A stretch of 64,000 nt of DNA, taken from assembly GCA_964019695.1 (NCBI GenBank), contig OZ026515.1, forward strand, positions 36,658,994 through 36,722,993, given 5' to 3'. This stretch comes from Loripinus fragilis. Lineage: Eukaryota > Mollusca > Bivalvia > Lucinida > Lucinidae. Under the pieces are notes generated by a model. It searched no databases and had not been told where the DNA came from. It worked only from the letters and a program-made list of their open reading frames with translations. Positions 28,101-40,100 of the stretch are shown here, in pieces. Made by a program: the position numbers and the translations under genes. Each line of letters opens with the position of its first letter. Within the stretch, counting starts at the first letter, position 1.

Positions 28101-31100
28101 TACGTCCCAAGTCAACAGCTATGGTCATTGCGGGACGGTCAGTTCACCTAAGCACACTTTTTCCTGGGCAGGCTTGAACAAGCGGTTAACCAGTAATTTG
28201 TGCACATACTTTCGCTTGAAACTAACAACAACCCTTCTTGAATGAATCAGCGGAAGGGAGGAGAATTACCGTAGAAATTATTTCATGATCAATCTCCATG
28301 AAAGTATGGGACCGGGCCGGGATCGAACTCGCGACCCCTGGATCTGCAGTCAGACATGCATCTGTAGCCAGACACGTTACCGACTGCGCTACGCGGCCCG
28401 GTTTACACAGGTATAATTCTCTCACCTGGTCATTCCTGTAATTTCCTGGTCATTCCTATAATTCTCTCACCTGGATATTCCTGTAATTTACACAGGTATA
28501 ATTCTCTCACCTGGTCAATCCTGTCATTTACACAGGTATAATTCTCTCACCTGGACATTCCTGTAATTTACACTGGCAATATTCTCTCACCTGGACATTT
28601 TTGTACTTTACACAGGTATAATTCTCTCACCTGAACATTCCTGTAATTTACACAGGTATAATTCTTTCACCTGGACATTCCTGTAATTTACACAGGTATA
28701 ATTCTCTCACCTGGACATTCCTGTAATTTACACAGGTATAATTCTCTCACCTGGCAATCCTGTAATTTACACAGGTATAATTCTCTCACCTGGACATTCC
28801 TGTAATTTACACTGGCAATATTCTCTCACCTGGACATTCCTGTAATTTACACATGTATAATTCTCTCACCTGGACATTCCTGTAATTTACACATGTATAA
28901 TTCTCTCACCTGGACATTCCTGTAATTTACACAGGTTTAATTCTCTCACCTGGACATTCCTGTAATTTACACAGGCACTATTCTCTCACCTGGACATTCC
29001 TGTAATTTACACCTTTGTCTCTCCACACCGCTATCATCACAGTAAGCTCCACGGTGAACTGGTGGGGGATTGTCACATTCTCTTGTCCTCTCTTTAATAC
29101 CCTCTCCACAAGTTGTTGAACATGGCTGCCATCTGCCCCATGTTCCCCACCCACCATCAACTAGTGGAACAATATGAGAAAAAATATATATGAGCCGCAA
29201 CATGTGATTTCTAACAATGTGGCATTTTGACATGAATAGACTCAGACGAGCCTGTGCAGCCTCTTGTTAAGCTTAGAAACTCCAAATTGTGTTCAGTCAG
29301 TAGCTTGATAGTCAAAGAATATTCAAGCACCAAGCAAAAGCTCTGATCAGACTGTGCGCATGCGCAGGCTGATCTGAGCCTTTGCTGGTCCCACATACCA
29401 CATTGTTGGAAATCTCATGTCGCGGCTTATATGTGATAACACTTAACTCTTGTCCTGCTGACTATTTCATGTACCACACTCCTCCCCCAATATTTATCCT
29501 GTTAACCTGTAGCATTCCAGTTGTAGGCTGGTATTTTGAATCTGAGTGGAAGACAGTGTGGATCCTGATCAGATGGCTTCATCAGAAGCCAGCTGATCTG
29601 GATCTTCAGTGTCTTCAGAAAAGCAAAAATAAGGGCTCAGCAGGAAAAGGTTTAACATGGCATATTCACTTCTGTTTTTCCAGACAATTCAGTTACAGGG
29701 TTCATACAGGCAAGTTTGTGTAAAAATTCAAGGACTTTTCAAGGACTTCTAAAGGACTTTCCTACCATTATAAAGGACTGAAAACTTATGAAAAATACTG
29801 ATTTACATGTTAAAATTCTACTCCAGAAATGCTTGACTGCTTTCCTAAAGAAATAAGTTTTAGAAAATTAGTATAAAATTGTGGTGGAGCATATGCTGCA
29901 CCAAATAAAGGCACCACAATTTTATACTGCTTTAGGTCATCAAAGCCAGCATTGAATCCTCCTATAAATGGTAAAATTCGAGGACTGTTCAAGGCCTTTT
30001 TGTTTTTTCAAGTACTTTTCCAGGCAAATTTAATTTTCATGGACTTTTCAAGACAGTCCTGTAAATTCAAGTACTTTTCATGTCTCTGTGAACCTTGAGT
30101 CACTTGATTTAAATAAATACAGTGGATTCCGCAGAACCTGATCAGCTGGCTTCATCAGATCATTAGTGTTTTCAAAACAGGATATATCTGGGTTCAGCGG
30201 GAGAAGGTTTACTGTTATTTATAACATTTTACAAGCAAATGTTCAGACATCCATGCTGTCTTGTCAGAGCCTTCACAGATAAAGACACATCCCAAACATT
30301 TTTGCACAATAGAGACTTTTGCCTGGGTAACAAATTATTATCTTACCCAGGCTGTCATGTGTAGGGGCTGTACATTGGTTGTATTGGAACTCATGCACAT
30401 GGTTGTCAAATGATAGCATTGCTATATCAAAGGCAAATACCATGTTTGGGAGCATTATGATACTTCTAAGTGCAGCTAATTTGTAATAACTCCCCCCTGG
30501 TTCAGCAATGGTCTACATACCGCATGGTCAGTGTCCTACCCATTAATATTTAGTTTAAACATATTTTATTTCCAACAAATTACAAGTAATACAGTACCTA
30601 TGAAAGTGTTCCTGAAAGATATTTTTTGAAAGGTTAATTTTGAAAAAATGTCAGCAGACAACAACAAAAGAAGAAACAAATACCCAGCATGCAAAGAAAT
30701 ATAGCAAGAAGTGAGCAAAGCTCACATACCCCCCGCGGTAGCCATCAGAGGTTGTAACACTTTCAGAGAAAAAAGTGTTAAATACATGGCCACAGAATGA
30801 ACACTATTGATGCACTGCTCTTTGACAAAATTTCCATATTCATTACATTGGAGAAAGAAACAAGTAGCCAATTGGGCAACGATCGCTCACCTGAGAGCCA
30901 GCATAATGTTTGGAGATACCATAATTGATGATGCTCAAAGGCAGGTAACTCTGAACTTGAAACAGTGACCAGGAACTAATTAAAAAACATAAGATATTAT
31001 GCCAGTCCTGGTTATCTGCAAGTTTTAAAAAGATCTGAATAAAAATGGTGAAAGTGTATTTTCAGATGCTCAAGGGCCGCTAACTCTGTTGTCAGTGATG

Positions 31101-34100
31101 GGCTCTGACCAATCCAATCTTTAATGTATGTCCTGATAACCTACAAGGATGAAAAAAATCAAATGAAAAATGAAGGCACTAGAGTGGTCACAACATTATA
31201 CAGCTATATATTAGACACTCAAGTGCAGCTAACTCTATAATTGCTGGTTGGTTGTAGCGGATAATCTAACTCATTGAAGCTTTTATTGGTGTAATTGTTA
31301 CCTGCAAGACTCAGGAAGATCCATTCAAAAATGAGGGTGCTAGAGTGGTCACAAAAGATCTCACATTGTAAGTCCATGCGGATTTTTTATAACACTGAAG
31401 GGCAGTTAACTCAACAGTCTGAGGTTAGTTCTACTTAAAGTTCAAACTCATCCAAGTTTTATGGTTGTCCTTGTTACATGAAAGAATAAAGAAGATCCAA
31501 TCAAAAATGAAGGCGCTAGAGTGGTCACAACATTATTAATTTATCCATCACTTTTTAAGATGATCAAGGGGAGCTAACTCCATAAAAGGTGATGGAATCT
31601 TGACGGAATTCAAACTCATTCAAGCTCTTATAATTGTCCTTCTTATCTGCAAGAATAAAGAAGATCCATTCAAAATTGAAAACACTAGAGTGGTCACAAC
31701 ATTTCTCCCATTATATGTCTATGGGGATTTTTCCAAACCCTCAAGGGCAGCTAACTCATAAGTCCTTGGTCAGATCCTGCAGAATTTCAAACTCATCCAA
31801 TCTTTTATGTTTGTCCCTGTAAGATGAAAGAATGAAGAAGATCCAATCAAAAATGTAGATGCTAGAGCTGTCACAACATTATCCATCAACTTTTAAGATG
31901 CCCAAGGGGAGCTAACTCCAAAATAAGTGATGGGATCTTGACGAAATTCAAACTCATCCAAGCTTTAATAGTTGTCCTTATTGTATGCAAGAATGAAGAA
32001 GATCCATTCAAAATTGAAAGCACTAGAGTGGTCACAACATTTCTCCCATTATAAGTCTATAGGGATTTTTACAAATGCTCAAGGGCAGGTAACTCATAAG
32101 TCCCTGGTCAGATCCTGCTGAATTTCGAACCCATCCGAGACATTATGGGTTTACTTGTTGCCAGCAAGAATGAAGAAGATACAATGAAAAATGAAGGAGC
32201 TAGAGTGGTCACAACATTATTCATTAATTTTTCTGACGCTCAAGGGCAACTAACTCTGAAGTCAGTTATGGAATCTTGCTGAAAGTCAAACTCATTCAAG
32301 CTTTAATAGTTGTCCTTATTGTATGCAAGACTGAAGAAGATCCATTCAAAATTGAAAGCACTAGAGTGGTCACAACATTTCTCCCATTATAAGTCTATGG
32401 GGATTTTTCCAAACGCTCAAGGGCAGGCAACTCATAAGTCCCTGGTCAGATCCTGCAGAATTTCGAACCCATCCGAGATATTATGGGTTTCCTTGTTGCT
32501 TGCAAGAATGAAGAAGATCCAATCAAAAATGGAGGAGCTAGAGTGGTCACAACATTATTCATTAATTTTTCTGACGCTCAAGGGCAACTAACTCTGAAGT
32601 CAGTTATGGAATCTTGCTGAAAGTCAAACTCATTCAAGCTTGAATAGTTGCCCTTATTGTATGCAAGACTGAAGAAGATCCATTCAAAATTGAAAGCACT
32701 AGAGTGGTCACAACATTTCTCCCATTATAAGTCTATGGGGATTTTTCCAAACACTCAAGGGCAGGTAACTCATAAGTCCCTGGTCGGATCCTACTGAATT
32801 TCAAACCCATCCAAGATATTATGGGTTGTCTTATTGCATGCAAGAATGAAGAAGATCCAATCAAAAATGAAGGAGCTAGAGTGGTCACACCACTATTCAT
32901 TATTTTTTTTTGATGCTCAAGGGGAGCTAACTCCGAAGTCAGTGATGGAATCTTGCCCAAATTCAAACTCATCCGAGCTCTTATAGTTTGTCTTGTTATC
33001 TGCAAGAATGAAGAAGATCCATTTAAAAATGAAGGTACTAGAGTGGTCACAACATTTCTCCCATTATAAGTCTATGGGGATTTTTCCAGACGGTCAAGGG
33101 CAGGTAACTCATAAATCCCTGGTCCAATCTTGCCCAATTTCGAACCCATTCGAGATTTTATGGTTTTACTCGTTACCTGCAAGAATAAAGAAGAACCAAT
33201 CAAAAATGAAGGAGCTAGAGTGGTCACAAGATTTTCCCCATTATAACCCTATGGGAGCTATCTGTTGCCATGGAAACCAGAGTTCTGATCCGATCTAGGC
33301 AAAAACCTAATACAGTCAACCCCCCACCCCAATGATGCTCCTGATAAAATTTGATTATGATTGGCCTGCTGGTCTCAGAGATATCAATGTTTGGACGCAC
33401 GCACGGACGGACGCACGCACGCCTGCTCGAGTCCCATACTATAAGCTCACCCTGAGCCTTCGGCTCTGGTGAGCTAAAAATGTACAAACAAAGGGACTGA
33501 TAAGCAGTACATAGTTGGTTCTCCATTACACAGTACAACTTGTCACATCTGACAGATGTACAAAATTTCAATATTCTAGGTCAAGGAGTTACTTAGAAAT
33601 CTTTGACGAAAACTTCCATAATCATTACATTGGAGAGCTAGAAAAAGGCAAAATAGAAAAAGAAGGCAAAAATAATTCCAACCACCTTGGTTTTGTTTAC
33701 AGCAATACACTTGATTGTCCTCAGCATGTAAACAAAATTTGAAGACTAGCACTTATAGATGCTGATTTGTTTGTTTGATTTGATTCTTTACGTCCCATCA
33801 GTTAAACAGGGACGGGTCTTCCTGGGTTGAACCAGTACTAAGCTAGGATAAATGTGTCTTGCTCAAGGACCACCACGCAGTGATGCCGGTGAAACTTGCA
33901 CCCGCGGCCTCTCTGTCTCTAGTCAAGCACTCTACAACTGAGCCACTGCGCTCCTTATAGATGCTGAGCTGATATGATGAAAACATTACTGGAAAGGAAG
34001 AAAAATGAACAAATTAAGGGACTGATATGCCATATGTGGCTGATTCTTTAATTACACAGAACAAATTGTCATATCTGATGTTTGTACTAAATTGCAAAGT

Positions 34101-37100
34101 CCTAGGTCAAATAGTTTCTGAGAAATCTTTAATGAAAATTTCCATATATGCATTACATTGGAGTGAGTGATAGAAAAAGGAAAAAGGATAAATAAAGGGA
34201 CTGATAAGCATGATGTAGCTGATCCTTTGATACACAGTACAACTATTCATACCTGATGTTTGTACCAATGTAAGTAAGGGTGCAAAAATCAGGAATCGAT
34301 ACAATTAAGTACCACACCTGACCCAGGATACCAATGGGAAAGTGACAAACTCACAGTAGACACCACAAACGAGAGCCAAGAGGTCAGCCCTTTCCCAGCA
34401 GGTGACCACAAAGCACATATAAACAGACGCGCACAAAACATAGCAAACACAAGACAGAACAAAAACATAAAAGATCCACAAAAGAAGTACCGCCTTGGAA
34501 CGGTCAGTAAAATATTTTACTGGAGGGCTTAAACCGGTTTAACGGCGCCAACCTCACCCTTAATTCAGATGTGGATCAAGACACATAGATATTTGGTTTG
34601 CATGAAAGACCCCTAACTTATCAATGCATCATCTTCTACAACATATAAATCAAGATATAACAAGGAGATAAAGCAAGGATAAGGACTCAACAGTAAATTA
34701 AACTGAATACCGGAGCAAAAGAAATCCAACAGGTAAACCCCGGTGGGCCTGACAAACAGCCAAAGCATCAGGCCCCTACCATCTCATCAATAGATAAGTT
34801 TCAAAATCCTACGTCAAGTAGTTCCTGAGAAATCTTTGATAGAAAATTTTGTTAGAGAGAAAGAAAAATGGAAAAATAAAGGGACTGATAAGCAATATGT
34901 GGCTGTATTTTTGGTACACTATACAACTCATCACTATCAAGCTTTGTACCATATTTCAGAATCCTAAGCCAAGTAGTTGCTGAGAAATCTTTGACAGGAA
35001 AAACATACAGACAAACATAGTTACAGAAAAAGCAAACATTATATACCCCCTATATACTTTGTATGCCAGTGGTATAATTAAGGTTATCAACTAATTTTAC
35101 TGCATCCTTACCCGCACATGGTCTAAGGTTACAGTCCATCACTTCAGTTGCATCTCCCTCACAGGGCTTGCCACCATATTGCTGTCGCGGCGAGTCACAC
35201 AGCCTTCGTCTAACTTTCTGTCCGCCATCACATGTAGCAGAACATTCTTCCCATGGCAACCACCTGCCCCAATGACCATCCACTATGAACAAACATTTTC
35301 ATATCGTTTTAACTATTTGCCTGCTAGTGACGAAGCCCCCACAGGGGAAAAATGGCATTTATTTCATGGGAAGGCCAAACTTTGAGGGGAACAAAGACAA
35401 TAACGGGAACAAACAGGGCACATCAGAAAACAAATTTTTCGATTTTGGGGGAACAAGCCAATTTAGGGAACAGGTAGCCCCCTGGGAGGCCTCAGTGACC
35501 ACCTTTGAAAGTTGTCTGCTGATAAAATTTGCAAACATGTAAAGAAATTCTCCTGTGGTTATTTGCGAAGAATGAAAGTGACATCAAATCAATGATCTTG
35601 ATGGGGAAGAGAGAGCTGGTTGCTTTGCTTAATTTGTCTTCCTGGTGTCTCGTGATGGTTGAGCGGTTCTTCCTCGCGATGCCACGGGGGTTGTCTGTGG
35701 TTTGTGATTGTGGTATTTCCTGATCATACTCACTTACTATTTTTGTTTCAAATAGTTCAGCTTACACTGCAAGATTTCTTCAAACAGTTTCATTATACCA
35801 GGAAGCAAACATTTTTTACCTCTGACAATGGAGTTTTCGTATTGTTTTGTTTTCTGAAAACAATGTTTGTGCTGGGCCATCAAGAATCAGATTTTCAATT
35901 GTCATGCTATGCTTTTAAGTGTTAGAAAGATGCCCCAAAAAATGTGCAAAAATTGTCACAGAAAAAAAAAACAAAAAAAAAACTGTCTGAACCCATAGGT
36001 TGGTCATTGCTTCAGTCCAAAAGGGCGATTTTCTCAGACAGGAAGAGGTGGATGGTATCAATGGAGTAAAGCGCCACCTATAATTTGCAGCAGACGACTA
36101 TTTCAAATTTTGCTGCTTTTTCAAAAATAACAAATAAGGCATGATATTTCATGAGAATCGTCTGCTGGCAGACGATTCTCATGAAATATCATACCTTATT
36201 TTTGTTGAAAACTAGGAAAGATGTTGCAAAATTTGTCGTCTGCTGCAGTCGTGATTGGCACTTTAAGGGTTAAAACACCGTGAAACCATGGGAAAAAGAT
36301 ATATCAGCATCTAAAAGCATTATTAGATAATTTATGCAGTTCTGTGGTCCATGTCTCGGACACAAAAATGGCATTCCAAAAATGATACAAAACTCATGTC
36401 AGTAGCATTTTCTACCATTTTGTTTCTGCTGTTTCACTGGGCAGTAGGGCATTAAAGATGTTTAAAAAAAATGAGACCAGACGGTAAATATGTTCTACAC
36501 AAAATGCATCAATATTATAATAGATAGTATTGGTCCTTCAGTTACTTTGAGGAGTATATATTATAAGAATCTATCATGAGTGTGAGGGTAGGATGGAAAA
36601 ATCCGTCCCGAGGATCACCGTTTGCCATCAAGAGGCTTACCGAGTGATGACAAACGGTGATCCTGAAGGACAGATTTTTCTATCCTACCCTCACACGAAT
36701 AATGGTTTCTTTTCTTGCTCACCACTGTTTTTTTATTCAAAAATAAGCTTCCAGAATACGCTAAGATGCAATTTCACATGATGACGTCACTTTAACATAA
36801 CAATGATGTCACTTGACGACCATGTGCATGAGTTCTAATACAACCAATGTTTGTAGCCCTCATGTGACAGCCTGGGTAAGATAACATTGGTAATATAAGA
36901 TTTTATATCCCAGAGTAAAATCTCAGATATACTTTAAAAAAATATACGGTGTGCAAATGTTTGGTTTGATTCCACTCAACAATTTTTCAGTCATGTCGAG
37001 ACAAGTCTTCCTGGGTTGAACCAGTACTAAGCAGTTGATTAAGTTTCTTGCTGAAGAACACAACACAGTGACTCCGCGGACAGTACGCCATTTGATCCCC

Positions 37101-40100
37101 AGTCTGATGCTCTACCAAATGAGCCTCTGTGCTCTGTAATGTGAGCCATTGTAATACTGGTCAGAATCATTAAAAACTAGGCCTTTAGTAAAGAGTGTGT
37201 AACAGAACTATAATTTTCTTATTTCTCAATCAAAACATATGTTGTGGGTACTTAAAAGAACCGTCTCAATGAGACGGTTCTTTTGAGAACCCAAAACAAA
37301 GCTTAAAAGCATGAGTAAGAAAATATTTACAATTCAACCCTTAATGCGTCAATCGCAACAAAAGTCATCTGCTTTTCTCGTCTGATAAAATGTTTAAGAA
37401 GCCTCTATGGCAAACAGTGTAGACCCAGACCAGACTGCTCCTACTAAGCCAATTTCGCCACACGTCATTCTTATAGAATTGCCTTTATATATGATTCTCA
37501 TACGAGTCTTATATCATTCTCATACGAAAATTATATAATCTGTTTCATATGATCCACACGCGGCTGCCTTTTTTAACAAGTATTATATAAAAGTTTTTAT
37601 ATAAGAATCATATGATTATCATATGATTTTTACGTGTGGCAAAAATTGTAGTGTATAGGAGCAGTCTGTTCTGGGTCCACGTTGTTTGCTTCTATACTTA
37701 AATCATCAGTAATGTTAGGAATTTTTTTGCAGCAGACACCTTCAGCAGACCACATTTTCCGATGCATTTTTCTTGGCGCTTTAAGGTTAAAACCTACCTG
37801 GGCATTGTCTAACCATACAGGACTGAGATTCCACTGGTAGGCCTGCACAACCTCGTCCACCATTGGCTGGCTCCGGACTTGCACAAAGTCGGTGTCGTAG
37901 CTGTGTCCCGTCACCACAACTGCTACTACATGCCTCCCAGTTGCTCCAATCAGACCACTGACCATGGACTTAAATAGAATTTTAATTCTTTGCCTCCTGT
38001 GTTATTTAGTATGCTTTTTTGTCGTCTGCTGATTTTTTTCAAAATCAACTTTTTCGGAAAACTCTTTCAGGAATACCATTAAAGGGTCCAACAGTTTAGA
38101 TTCAGGTCAAGCCCAACATTGTGTCGGGCCTGATCTGGGTCCAAATTGTTTGCAAAGGTTATCAGCAGATGACACTAGAAGGCAAAGAGTTAAAAGTTTA
38201 TTCAGTAATTCCTATAAAAAGTTCACAATTATAACATTTCGGGTAAGCTTAACCCTACTCCCACCAATATTTGTTTGCCTAGAAAATGTTGTCTGCTTTT
38301 TATGTCTGTTGCATATATTCAACTGCACTTCAGAGTAGATTTTATCATGGAAGCAAACGCTATGAACCCTGGACAGACTGCTCCGTGGGATCAGTCTGAT
38401 CTGGGACCATATTGTTTGCAATATAGGCTACCTAAGAACATGAGCAGATGAGAGAGCAGACAACAAGTCATTACTGGCGAGGAAAAGGGTTTATCTTTTG
38501 TTAAAAGCTATATGCCGTAATGTTTTGAATTGACAAGTGCTTATATTGTAAAACACTTAATATTCGCAGCATCAAAATTTGGCGCCAATCGCAACAAAAG
38601 TTGTCTGCTTTACTCGTCTGCTGAAATGTTTAAGAAGCCTCTATGGCAAACAGTGTTGACCCAGATCAGACTGCTCCAATAGGAGCAGTCTATTCTGGGT
38701 CCAAGCTGTTTGCTTCTATACTTAATTTGTCAGTAATGCTAGGCAATTATTTGCAGCAGACAACTTCAGCAGACGACATTTTCAGATGCATTTTTTCTTG
38801 GCGCTTTAAGGGTTAAAAGACTGACATAATGGGATAGTTTAATTTTGGCGGTTCTTCAATTTAAAGGCCTTTAAAAAATGATTTTCTAATCTCATAGGGG
38901 CAACTTTTAAAGGAAAGAATATGCTCCATATATGGGGAGCATATTCCTTCCTTTCAAAGTAGCCCCTTCTTAGACATTGTTTCCTCGGCGTTTAAACATA
39001 ATCTATTGTTCAATAGTTGGTTTATTGATTCAGATACCAACATACTAAGGATGTGTGTTCATTTATTGCTTATTGTGTAATCAAGTTACTGCATGGATTC
39101 TTCAGAGATATTATTTTGGCTTCAAAGCACAGGCAAAATATATGCTAGCAGTGTCTAAGTTTTATCACCAACATCCAATCTTTCATTGGAAAATATTAGA
39201 AAATAGTGCAAATTGACAACATATTTATAATGCAGATATATACCAGGCCACCAGATAAGTGTGTAAATCAAAATTATTTTTCTTATTTCTCAACCAAAAC
39301 ATATGTTGTGGGTACTCAAAAGATCCGTCTCAATGAGACGGTTCGTTTGAGCATCCAAAACAAATGTTAGAGCTGATGGATAAGAAATTATTCACAATTT
39401 ACAACAAATGTGTCTATTTGGACATATATGAGCCGTGACATGAGATTTCCTACAATGTGGTATTGGCGACCAGCAAAGCCTCAGATCAGCCTGCGCATGC
39501 GCGCAGTCTAATTAGAGCCTTTGCTAGTCGCTTGAGTATTCTATGATTGTTAAGCTACTGACTGAACACCATTTGGAGTTTTTAAGCTTAGAAGGAGGCT
39601 GCAGAGGCTCGTCTGAGTCTACACTTGTCAAAATGTCAAATAGTTGGAAATCTCATGCCGCAGCTCATAACTACTTACCTACAACTGTCAAATTGACCTC
39701 TACAAATGTTTTTCCAAGGTTGTTGCTGGCCAGGCATCTATAGGTGTTTGAATCTGACAACTGCGCAGCAACTATCCTGAAAACAATAACAGTTATAACA
39801 CCGGTTTATTGGCCATGGTGTGAAGATGGGAAAAAAATACAATCACTTGAAGAACTGCTTTATAGTGGCCTTGTGGTGCCGATTGGAATTTTGCCTTGTG
39901 GTGCATAATTATGATTTTCGTGAATGTATTCTTAGTCCACTCATGCTACCTCACAGTTCACAATACCAGAATTTTCAAGTCGAGCTTTCAGTTGTCTGAT
40001 GATCACACAAGTATGAGATATCAACAGAGAATGACTGTACAAATACAGTAAGTATGAAACAGCAATTCTTATGCATATGTAACATAATTAATCAGTTACC

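Larger units (their letters stand above)
30732..35080 (+). mobile_element. Pearl-like element split by three nested insertions
   Basis: Starts CATACCCCCCGCGGTAGCC, with a core unit of about 190 bp (AGGGACTGATAAGCA ... CATTACATTGGAG) at 30,800, 33,490, 34,015, 34,195 and 34,880, and ends near CATTATATACCCCCTATATA. Interrupted by element D (30,869-33,476), a SINE (33,772-33,955) and a segment containing the 245-bp repeat (34,268-34,790). Its end is about 30 nt from the TSP1-2 donor. Confidence 0.65.

Noticed and set aside
28310..28401. tRNA gene on the minus strand
   Set aside because: It is the head of a SINE with a target-site duplication, not a free-standing tRNA.
25260..28989. CRISPR-like array of about 40-bp repeats
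   Set aside because: Repeats are contiguous with no unique spacers, the host is eukaryotic, and the unit is derived from an exon border.
37630..37965. 111-codon frame at the TSP1-1 exon
   Set aside because: It is a different frame of the TSP1 exon; the correct frame gives the TSP1 signature with splice borders.
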